Origin: Paraburkholderia edwinii
GTDB lineage: Bacteria > Pseudomonadota > Gammaproteobacteria > Burkholderiales > Burkholderiaceae
Assembly: GCF_019428685.1 (NCBI RefSeq)
Contig: NZ_CP080096.1
Coordinates: 868,001-932,000 of the forward strand
Length of the DNA: 64,000 nt
Direction of reading: 5' to 3'
The translations under genes were made by a program, and so were the position numbers. This document shows positions 44,727-51,247 of this stretch, in pieces. The notes beneath the pieces were generated by a model. It was not told the DNA's origin, did no database searches, and was given only the letters and a program-made list of their open reading frames with translations. How positions within the stretch are numbered: position 1 is the stretch's first letter; every line of letters starts with the position of its first letter.

Positions 44727-45611
44727 ATGAGTTCCTGGAAACTGGTCTGCCGCGCAATGGTCTTCGCGATGGCTGTATGCCTTGCCTCGGGCGTCGGCGC
44801 ACAGCAAGCGAAAGCGCCGGCAAAAGCCGCAGCGAAACAAGCGAAATCCGCCGCCGCGCCCGATTACCAGCCAGGACTCGATCCGCGTGCGCTTGCGATC
44901 ATCAAGGCCGCGTGCGACCGCCTTGCTGCGGCTAAATCGATGACCTTCACGGCGATCGTTTCATACGAGAATCCGAGTCGCCTCGGCCCGCCGCTCATCT
45001 ACTCGACAAAATCCGAAGTCACGATGCAAAGGCCGGACAAGCTCAAGGTGATCACGCCCGGCGACGGCCCGCGCACCGAGTTCTACTACGACGGCAAGAC
45101 GATGACGGCGTTCGCGCCCGCGGAGAAGCTCGTCGCTGTCGCCGAGGCGCCGCCGACGATTGACGCCGCAGTCAGGAAGGCTTATGACATCGGCGCAATC
45201 TATTTCCCGTTTACCGACGTGATCGTCGCGGACCCGTACAAGGACATCGCCGACGGTCTGAAGATTGCGTTCTATATCGGCCAGTCGATGGTTGTCGACA
45301 ACACGACGACGGACATGGTCGCGTACGTGACCGGCGACGTGTTCGTGCAAGCCTGGATCGGCACGGAGGACAAGTTGCCGCGCCGCATCTACGCGGTCTA
45401 TATGAACGATCCGGCCCGGCTGCGCCATGTGCTGTCGCTGTCGAACTGGGTGCTGGATCCGCTCCTTGCGGCGGACGCCTTCGCGCCGTCCGACACGGCC
45501 GGTGCAGAGCGCATCGCGTTCGAGCGTCCCGACGCCACCAAGGGCATCAACGCCGCGAACGCGCCGGGGCTGAAGCCGTCGCCGAAAGCCGCGCAGGCCA
45601 GGCCTCAATGA
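44727..45611 (+). CDS. DUF2092 periplasmic protein
   Basis: A 294-residue protein with a signal peptide (cleavage near GVGAQ), an alanine/lysine-rich linker, and a DUF2092 domain from about residue 48 (LDPRALAIIKAACDRLAAAKSMTFTAIVSYE ... MQRPDKLKVITPGDGPRTEFYYDGKTMTAFAP). DUF2092 resembles LolA/LolB-type lipid- or lipoprotein-binding folds, so it may carry a hydrophobic ligand. It starts 48 bases after the small secreted protein gene and overlaps the repeat-protein gene by four bases (ATGA). Confidence 0.82.
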   Translation: MSSWKLVCRAMVFAMAVCLASGVGAQQAKAPAKAAAKQAKSAAAPDYQPGLDPRALAIIKAACDRLAAAKSMTFTAIVSYENPSRLGPPLIYSTKSEVTMQRPDKLKVITPGDGPRTEFYYDGKTMTAFAPAEKLVAVAEAPPTIDAAVRKAYDIGAIYFPFTDVIVADPYKDIADGLKIAFYIGQSMVVDNTTTDMVAYVTGDVFVQAWIGTEDKLPRRIYAVYMNDPARLRHVLSLSNWVLDPLLAADAFAPSDTAGAERIAFERPDATKGINAANAPGLKPSPKAAQARPQ

Positions 45612-46540
45612 GGAGGCGCATCGTGAGGACAGTATCGATCTATCTGGCCGGCTTGCTGATTCCGGCGTTCGCATCGAACCTGGCTGCCGCGTGGGAACAC
45701 GCGGGCAGCTGGTCGCACGAGGACATGCGCGGCGGGACGGCGTGGCACTCGGCTGGTTCCGATTCGACGACCCGCAGCAATGCGTGGGGCGGCAGCGAAA
45801 CGCATACGTACGGACAGGGCACCACCGCGACCGGCCGCTACGGCGGCACGGCCACGCATACGGAAGGCTCCGGGCTGACCAGCTACTCCAATCCGTACGG
45901 CGGCAGCGCGACGCGGACCTATGGGCAAGGCACGACCGCGACGAACCGTTATGGCGACACGGCCACGCACCAGGCCGGCTCGAACCAGACGACTTACACG
46001 AATCCGTACGGCGGCAGCGCGACGCATACGTACGGGCAGGGCACTACCGCGACCAATGCCTACGGCGGCACGGCCACGCACGTCGAAGGATCCGGCTACA
46101 CGACCTACACGAACTCGTCGGGAGCGACCGCGTATCACAGCACCTACTACGGTGCGACGTACAACACTTACCACCCGCCGACCACGGTGAACGTTTACGG
46201 CTCGGGCTGCTACAACTGCGGCGGCTGGTCCACGGCGGGCGCGGCAGCCGCGGGCGCTGTCGTAGGGGCGGCAGCCGGCGCGGCGGTGGCTTCGGCCAAT
46301 ACGCAGGCGACTGCGGCGAACGCGTACAACGCCGGCTATGTGGCGGGCGCAACGACAGGCGCGCCGGTGGCGGTGCCGGTCAGCGCGAACTATACGATGG
46401 GTGCGATCTACGCGACGCTGCCGGCCGGCTGTATCAAACCCACGGTTCAGGGCGGCACTTACTACCTGTGCGGCAATACGTGGTTCAAGCCGTCTTATGG
46501 TGCAAATGGCATCTACTACCACGTGGTGCCGGCGCCCTGA
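45608..46540 (+). CDS. secreted tandem-repeat protein with glycine zipper
   Basis: A 310-residue exported protein (signal to about residue 28). Three 37-residue repeats at 60-96, 97-133 and 134-170 share the core YGGSATHTYGQGTTATN and are rich in Gly, Thr and Tyr. A Gly/Ala zipper follows at about 208-231 (AAAAGAVVGAAAGAAVASA), able to insert in or oligomerise at a membrane. The C-terminal part ends in YYLCGNTWFKPSYGANGIYY, a tail seen on other exported Burkholderia proteins. Cysteines at 201, 204, 275 and 288 may pair. It is coupled to the DUF2092 gene. Function unknown; long frames on the other strand and in another frame are GC-bias shadows. Confidence 0.82.
   Translation: MRRRIVRTVSIYLAGLLIPAFASNLAAAWEHAGSWSHEDMRGGTAWHSAGSDSTTRSNAWGGSETHTYGQGTTATGRYGGTATHTEGSGLTSYSNPYGGSATRTYGQGTTATNRYGDTATHQAGSNQTTYTNPYGGSATHTYGQGTTATNAYGGTATHVEGSGYTTYTNSSGATAYHSTYYGATYNTYHPPTTVNVYGSGCYNCGGWSTAGAAAAGAVVGAAAGAAVASANTQATAANAYNAGYVAGATTGAPVAVPVSANYTMGAIYATLPAGCIKPTVQGGTYYLCGNTWFKPSYGANGIYYHVVPAP
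45785..46117. repeat. three 111-bp tandem repeats inside the repeat-protein gene
   Basis: Units at 45785-45895, 45896-46006 and 46007-46117 encode the three 37-residue repeats. DNA identity between the second and third units is high over long stretches, so copy number could vary by recombination or slippage. Confidence 0.85.
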
Positions 46541-46574
46541 GGGGCGCGCCGCGCGCGGGGCAAAGGATCGGACA

Positions 46575-47336
46575 ATGCATCATTTGATCGTCGCAGTGAT
46601 CGCGTTTGCCTGCGTCTTCGGGAGCGCGCTGCTCGGCTTGCATATCCGCACCAGGCTGCCGGGGCAGCATCTGTCCGACGACTCGATCGAGGTTGTAAAA
46701 CTCGCGACTGGCCTGATCGCCACCATCGCGGCGCTGGTGCTTGGCTTGTTGATCTCGTCGGCCAAGAGCTCGTTCGACACCGTGAGCGCAGAGGTGACGC
46801 ATGCTGCGGCCAATGTCATCATGCTCGACCGGGTGCTCGCCCGATACGGGCCGGAAACGCAGGAGATCCGTAGCTCGTTGAAGCAGGTTCTTACCGCCGG
46901 CGTGCAGAAGATTGCGTCAGGCGACCCCGCGCAGCTGCACACCATGTACAGCGCCGAGGCCTACCAACGCGGGGAAAACATCGAGCGCGAACTGGCGGAA
47001 CTCACGCCGCAGAACGACGCGCAACGGCGGCTTCAGGCGCGCGCGATCGAGATGGCCGACAACGTGCTGGCCGTGCGCGAGCTTGGCCTGCTGCAAGCGG
47101 TTAGTGCTACGCCGCCGCTGCTGCTGGTCGCGCTCGTGTTGTGGTTGTGCATTATCTTCGGTACGTTCGGCCTGTTTACGCGACTCAATGCGACGGTCGC
47201 GACGGCGTTGTGTCTGGGGGCGTTGTCGACGTCTGTTGCTATTTTTTTGATCCTCGAGATGAATACGCCGCTTGAGGGGGTGATTACGGTGTCGTTTGCG
47301 CCGATGCGGGCGGCGCTTGCGGTTTTGGGGCAGTAG
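46575..47336 (+). CDS. DUF4239 membrane protein
   Basis: A 253-residue inner-membrane protein with two N-terminal segments (about 4-22 and 45-64), a cytoplasmic or periplasmic helical domain (about 70-175), and two C-terminal segments (about 178-200 and 205-225). The pattern DDSIEVVKLATGLIATIAALVLGLLISSAKSSFDT is characteristic of the DUF4239 (bestrophin-like) family. An ion-channel role is only a family-level suggestion. It follows the repeat-protein gene by 34 bases on the same strand. Confidence 0.82.
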   Translation: MHHLIVAVIAFACVFGSALLGLHIRTRLPGQHLSDDSIEVVKLATGLIATIAALVLGLLISSAKSSFDTVSAEVTHAAANVIMLDRVLARYGPETQEIRSSLKQVLTAGVQKIASGDPAQLHTMYSAEAYQRGENIERELAELTPQNDAQRRLQARAIEMADNVLAVRELGLLQAVSATPPLLLVALVLWLCIIFGTFGLFTRLNATVATALCLGALSTSVAIFLILEMNTPLEGVITVSFAPMRAALAVLGQ

Positions 47337-47694
47337 CGCTTGAAATGCTGTCTTGAGTGCACGCTTGGATAACACGGAATGTCTTGGGACTTTCGCTTAA
47401 AGGCGGGGATTGCTTATGCTCTTCTTAGGGCGATTTGAGAAGTGCGCAATATAAATAGCAATTCATTGATTTTGGCACGTATTTGACAAATATTTTCGAT
47501 TTGAATGATCTCGACAATCCATTGCATTTCCAAATTCATTCAGCGAGAATAGGTCGGATCGCTAACAAATGTTAAATCGATCTACAGCAGAAGGAATTCG
47601 AAGAAGGGGAGAGCAGGAAGGAGAAGAAGCGCGGGCCGCATGGGCTGGACCCCACACGACCCGCTAACCACAACCAACTCACACAGGAGTTGAC
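47337..47694. other. AT-richer intergenic region upstream of symE
   Basis: About 358 bases with clearly lower GC than the surroundings. A TTGACA (near 47481) with no good -10, and a purine-rich stretch before a GC-rich leader (47628-47690), may form the symE promoter and untranslated region. SymE-type loci usually encode an antisense RNA over this region; none can be confirmed by eye. No LexA-type box was recognised. Confidence 0.45.
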
Positions 47695-47937
47695 ATGGCT
47701 AAACGTAATCATAAAACAGAGGACGGAACTCAGGTTCGCTACTTGACGGTATCGAGACTACGACAGCCGTTCTATCGGCCTAAGGGATGGCCGTTTTGGA
47801 AGAACACTCCAGCAGATTATCCGCCTGCGCCCTGGATTCGCTTGTCGGGGCGCTGGCTGAGAGAGGCGGGGTTTGAGATTTCCGACAAGGTCCGCGTGGA
47901 AGTGCAGCAGGAGAAGTTGGTCATTACGCCGGCGTGA
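47695..47937 (+). CDS. symE: SymE-family type I toxin
   Basis: An 80-residue protein. The core RYLTVSRLRQPFYRP..., PPAPWIRLSGRWLREAGFEISDKVRVEVQQEKLVITPA, matches SymE, an AbrB-fold-derived toxin of type I toxin-antitoxin systems that cleaves or binds RNA in E. coli and is held off by the antisense RNA SymR. AGGAG lies six bases before the ATG. In E. coli the gene is SOS-controlled; no LexA box is evident here. It lies in a lower-GC pocket followed by strong hairpins, suggesting acquisition by transfer. Some Burkholderia SymE proteins are linked to other systems (e.g. T6SS), but no such genes are adjacent. Confidence 0.82.
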   Translation: MAKRNHKTEDGTQVRYLTVSRLRQPFYRPKGWPFWKNTPADYPPAPWIRLSGRWLREAGFEISDKVRVEVQQEKLVITPA

Positions 47938-47956
47938 CCTGAATAGAAGAAGTGCG

Positions 47957-47984
47957 AGGACCAGAGCCAGTTCGCTCTGGTCCT
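47957..47984 (+). terminator. strong hairpin after symE
   Basis: A perfect 11-bp stem (AGGACCAGAGC / GCTCTGGTCCT) with a six-base loop, 20 bases after the symE stop. A second small stem GAAGA-CGC-TCTTC (47986-47998) follows, then TTTC. Confidence 0.6.
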
Positions 47985-48033
47985 GAAGACGCTCTTCTTT
48001 CAGGCAATCCGCCACGTTCCCGGGCGAACGAAT

Positions 48034-48054
48034 ATTTATGCAAATAGCATAAAT
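48034..48054. promoter_or_regulatory. 21-bp palindromic operator candidate
   Basis: Arms ATTTATGC and GCATAAAT are exact complements around AAATA. This size and AT-rich form resemble operators of HTH antitoxin-type regulators. No such gene is adjacent, so the regulator would be encoded elsewhere or lost. Confidence 0.4.
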
Positions 48055-48302
48055 CGACGCGATACTGATCTTCCCACCTGCTTGGGTGATCTTTTGAATT
48101 TTTCGCACGCATCTGCATACGTGAACACATCACACGCGTCGCAGCATCATGAATGTGCCTGTTGTTTTGTCCGAAATCTATCTGGTACCCGCGAAGATCG
48201 TGGATTAAACTTATTTTGCTATGCGACCTTATTGCATGGCTGACTCACAAAGTCACCCTTGCGCGGACTTTCGTGCACCTCTTCTGCGCGTGTCTGCTGG
48301 CG

Positions 48303-48325
48303 CCAGGCAAAAGATAATTGCCTGG
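48303..48325. repeat. perfect inverted repeat (hairpin)
   Basis: CCAGGCAA and TTGCCTGG flank AAGATAA. There is no coding gene immediately to either side; it may mark the end of a small RNA. Confidence 0.4.
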
Positions 48326-48343
48326 TAAAGCGATTGGCATTCG

Positions 48344-48365
48344 CTCAGTTGTTCCTCAGTTGTTC
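48344..48365. repeat. tandem 11-bp direct repeat
   Basis: Two exact head-to-tail copies of CTCAGTTGTTC. Probably a slippage duplication. Confidence 0.5.
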
Positions 48366-48586
48366 ATTACCTGGCCCACACCGCGGTTTTCCCGTTTCAC
48401 AATCGAAAAATACTCAGCCGCTCTGACGGCCATTCGTTTTCCTATTGCTTCTTCCACGAAAGGCGGCAGCAGGATTCACTGCGGCCTTTTTAAAGTCCAT
48501 TTGAATTGGGCGATCAATCCTGCCACGCAAATTCGCTTGTGCGCGTCGTGATGTCAAGCGCCCGATTCGCTGACAAGGAGACGACC

Positions 48587-49183
48587 GTGAAGATCAACCA
48601 TTTAAGCATTGCATCGGCCATAGCCGTTGCACTTGTCTCGCTCAGTGGGGCCGCACAGGCCGGCGGCGGCGGCGGCGGTGGCGGTGGCGGCCTTTGCTCG
48701 ACCGCGACGTTAAAGGGACCGTTCGAGTTTATCGGTCACGGAAATATTCTTGGATTGATAGGGGCCGACGGCAAGTTGCATCCGTATGCCGCCGCATCGA
48801 TTCTCGATGACGTCGCCCTCGTGACGTTCGACGGTATGGGTCATTTTGCGCGCACCGACTTCGGGATGATCGGCGGGCTGCCGAAAGGAGGGCAAACGAC
48901 ATTCAATCCGAACCAGAGCGGCACCTACTCGGTGAACGCCGATTGCACAGGCACCATGAGCATCGTCTATACCGCCGGCGGAGCCGTGCCGGCCGGTGTT
49001 GAGACAGATCTGAACATCGTTGTCGCTTCCGACGGGACGCTCGTCGAATCGGTTGTCTACAAGGCGGTTACGGTGTCAGGCCAGAGCGCGGACGGCCAGG
49101 CGGTGTGCCCTCCGTATTGCGAGCAAGGTGTGCAGGAAGCTTTTGAGGGGAAAAAGGTCTTGGTCTTCGGCTTCCGTCAGTAG
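48587..49183 (+). CDS. secreted protein with poly-glycine stretch, unknown function
   Basis: A 198-residue protein starting with GTG at 48587, set by GGAG seven bases upstream. The signal peptide is VKINHLSIASAIAVALVSLSGAAQA (Val read as Met); cleavage is followed directly by about ten glycines. The mature domain is beta-rich (STATLKGPFEFIGHGNI..., DDVALVTFDGMGHFARTDFG, GTYSVNADCTGTMSIVYTAGG), with cysteine pairs near the end (VCPPYC). The LKGPFEFxGHG / TFDGxGxFxxxD pattern recurs in exported proteobacterial proteins of unknown role. A strong hairpin follows the stop. Confidence 0.77.
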   Translation: MKINHLSIASAIAVALVSLSGAAQAGGGGGGGGGGLCSTATLKGPFEFIGHGNILGLIGADGKLHPYAAASILDDVALVTFDGMGHFARTDFGMIGGLPKGGQTTFNPNQSGTYSVNADCTGTMSIVYTAGGAVPAGVETDLNIVVASDGTLVESVVYKAVTVSGQSADGQAVCPPYCEQGVQEAFEGKKVLVFGFRQ

Positions 49184-49197
49184 CCCGGAATGTTATA

Positions 49198-49240
49198 GGT
49201 GGCGTCAGTGTTCGTGATGCGCGCGGACACTGGCGCCACT
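49198..49240. terminator. long hairpin between convergent genes
   Basis: A 15-16-bp stem with two G-U pairs (left arm 49198-49213, right arm 49225-49240) and an 11-base loop lies between the stops of the secreted-protein gene and the DUF6513 gene. It can act as a bidirectional terminator and marks the left border of the C1 cluster. Confidence 0.65.
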
Positions 49241-49280
49241 AGCATGATGATGGGCCGGCCCGAGGAAACTTTCACACGTC

Positions 49281-50663
49281 TCACCCCTTCTTCTTCGTGC
49301 TGCCCGGTACATGCCACGCGGTTAGATCCTTCTCCGGCCGATCCACCGCGCACCCCCAATCCAGCATCTCATCCTGATCAAATCGCTTCCCAAGCTGCCA
49401 GGCGATCTCCGCGCGCGCGAGCTGCACGCCAAGATAAAACGCATGCCCGCCATCATGTTCAACCTTCAACCGCGGATAAAACTCAAACGGATCGACACCC
49501 GTCAAATGTCCATCGCGGTTATAAACGTGAATGCCATCGCTAGACACCTGCACGCGAAAATTCGGATCCCGCACACCGGCAGCGAATTCAGCGATTTCAC
49601 TCGCGTCATAAGGAAACGGCCGCTTCGAATGCAAGGCAGCGAGATCACCTGAAATACCTTTAGGCAGCACCTGTGCCTTTTCGGCCGCATGCATCACGCG
49701 CCGCGCCACATCGGCTTCACGCACTGCGCGCCGCGCATGCAAACTGACCGAAGTGGTGAGCACCGCAGCAACGTGCAACTCAGCGGCGATACCCATCAAC
49801 ACCGCATTAATCCCCGTCGTATCCGCTTCAGTGAGCTCAGTCACATTGCCAATCCCCAGCATGATCGCCACATCCGGATACCGCTCACGCAACGCGACAT
49901 AGCGCGCGACTGAAGCCGCAAACCCAAACGGAATCGGATCGAGAATCGGATCGGCGAGAAACGGCTTGCCGCGCGCAAGCAATGTATCGATCGCCTGATG
50001 CAATGACGCGGTATCGCGAGGTTCACGCGCAACGACGATCGGCGTCGCCAGCACTTCATCCGCAATCCACAGCGTATCGACGTTCAGGCTCATCAGATAA
50101 TCAGCACCCGCACGTCCGCCACGCAGCAATTCTTCGGTAACCATTGAATCGACGCTAACGCGGTAGCCCTTATCTTTCAGCATCCGCACCGCGTCTTCGA
50201 GATGCGGAAACGGCGTATCAGGCAAGCAGCCGACATCGATCACATCAGCGCCTTCATCCTTATACTGCCTGGCGCGCGCCGCAATACCCTCAAGATCCAG
50301 CCGAGGCGCATCGACAATTTCCGCGAAAATCTCCGTCTCATAGCGCGACAAATCGAGCTTGCGCGCCGCCTGCCCAAAGAACTGCGGCAAGTCCTTGATC
50401 TCCTCGGGCCCACGCTCAACCCGCACGCCAAAATGTGCTGTCAACGCATCCATATCGCCACGACAACGTCCAGGCACAATCACGCGGTCCGCATTCACCG
50501 GCACCGCCACGCGCCGCCGGATCATATCGGCCGTCATGAGTCCCGCGACTTGCAGACCGATTTCGCGCACTTCCCACGTAAACGTCGGATTCGCGAAACC
50601 CTCGAGCACCTGCACGACGCTTTTTTCGGCGAGCCTGCCGGTCAGGAAGACGATGTGTTCCAT
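49281..50663 (-). CDS. dihydropteroate-synthase-like protein (DUF6513), H4MPT cluster
   Basis: A 460-residue protein with an N-terminal DUF6513-type part (MEHIVFLTGRLAEKSVVQVLEGF), a central TIM-barrel resembling dihydropteroate synthase (DEGADVIDVGCLPDTPFPHLEDAVRML, VSVDSMVTEEL), and a C-terminal extension. Homologues travel with H4MPT genes in methylotrophs and are thought to act in cofactor synthesis, possibly joining the pterin to the ribofuranosylaminobenzene part. It is last in a dmrB-DUF6513 pair, overlapping dmrB by 22 bases. The exact reaction is not established from sequence. Confidence 0.85.
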   Translation of the reverse strand: MEHIVFLTGRLAEKSVVQVLEGFANPTFTWEVREIGLQVAGLMTADMIRRRVAVPVNADRVIVPGRCRGDMDALTAHFGVRVERGPEEIKDLPQFFGQAARKLDLSRYETEIFAEIVDAPRLDLEGIAARARQYKDEGADVIDVGCLPDTPFPHLEDAVRMLKDKGYRVSVDSMVTEELLRGGRAGADYLMSLNVDTLWIADEVLATPIVVAREPRDTASLHQAIDTLLARGKPFLADPILDPIPFGFAASVARYVALRERYPDVAIMLGIGNVTELTEADTTGINAVLMGIAAELHVAAVLTTSVSLHARRAVREADVARRVMHAAEKAQVLPKGISGDLAALHSKRPFPYDASEIAEFAAGVRDPNFRVQVSSDGIHVYNRDGHLTGVDPFEFYPRLKVEHDGGHAFYLGVQLARAEIAWQLGKRFDQDEMLDWGCAVDRPEKDLTAWHVPGSTKKKG

Positions 50664-51241
50664 GCGAGCCCGAGTGTCGACAGCCGTTGCGTGAGCGCGG
50701 TGCGCAGTTCGTCGAGCGAGCGCGCGACCGTCGTGTGTTCGATCCGCGCGAGCCGCTCGACGTTCTCGAGTTCGATCGCGCGCGGACGCAATTCCACCCA
50801 GTCGTGCGGACTCTGCGTAATCACGGTCGGCTCCGTGTCACACGCGAAAACGATGCCGGGCACGCATTGCTTGCCCGCTTGCGCATAGAGATTCGTCGGC
50901 AGCGTATCGGAGATGCCGAACGCGCACTTCGCAACCGTATTACTCGTTGCGGGCGCAATCACGACGGTGTGGTAAAGGCCTTCGTACAGCATGCCGACCG
51001 GCACACTGCTCGCGCTGTTGTCGCGTATCACGCGAAAGTGCTCGCGCAGCTTTGCAACAGGCCAGCCGTAGAGCGGCAAGACTTCTTCGCCCGCTGAAGA
51101 AAGGAACATATCGACGCCCGGCAGTTGCAGCGCGAGGTCGACCGATTCCTCGATCATGTGGCCCGAGCCCGTCACGCACCATGCAAAGCGCGCGTCGGAC
51201 CTGAATTCGCCGGGGCGGCGGGCGGGCGACGGCGCGCTCAT
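50642..51241 (-). CDS. dmrB: dihydromethanopterin reductase flavoprotein (DmrB-like)
   Basis: A 199-residue flavoprotein (PF02441 type) with WCVTGSGHMIEES at the phosphate-binding loop and the conserved APATSNTVAKCAFGISDTLPTNLYAQAGK segment. Archaeal-type DmrB, known from Burkholderia xenovorans, reduces dihydromethanopterin to tetrahydromethanopterin, the last step in making the active cofactor. It starts six bases after the sigma-54 regulator stop and overlaps the DUF6513 gene, so the three genes read as one unit. The N-terminal ~18 residues are proline/arginine-rich and may not be conserved. Confidence 0.85.
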   Translation of the reverse strand: MSAPSPARRPGEFRSDARFAWCVTGSGHMIEESVDLALQLPGVDMFLSSAGEEVLPLYGWPVAKLREHFRVIRDNSASSVPVGMLYEGLYHTVVIAPATSNTVAKCAFGISDTLPTNLYAQAGKQCVPGIVFACDTEPTVITQSPHDWVELRPRAIELENVERLARIEHTTVARSLDELRTALTQRLSTLGLAWNTSSS

Positions 51242-51247
51242 CGAACC

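Larger units (their letters stand above)
47985..48586. other. lower-GC non-coding stretch with several palindromes and a tandem repeat
   Basis: About 600 bases without a recognised gene. It contains a perfect palindrome ATTTATGC-AAATA-GCATAAAT (48034-48054), a perfect hairpin CCAGGCAA / TTGCCTGG with a seven-base loop (48303-48325), and two exact tandem copies of CTCAGTTGTTC (48344-48365). Base composition differs from the flanking DNA. The promoter of the secreted poly-glycine protein must lie at the right end. The stretch could be a decayed mobile or toxin-antitoxin segment, or encode small RNAs. Confidence 0.5.

Noticed and set aside
45605..46522. Long leftward frame (and a second rightward frame) over the tandem-repeat gene
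   Set aside because: Repeats in GC-rich DNA keep all frames open. Only the 45608 frame has a signal peptide, coupling to the upstream gene and a structured C-terminus.
47464..47500. TGGCACG followed by TTGACA-like sequence, considered as a sigma-54 or sigma-70 promoter for symE
   Set aside because: The -12 GC is absent at the required spacing, and no good -10 follows TTGACA, so neither promoter type is supported.
48318..48551. 77-codon frame in the lower-GC stretch
   Set aside because: No ribosome-binding site, no hydrophobic or conserved pattern; treated as non-coding.
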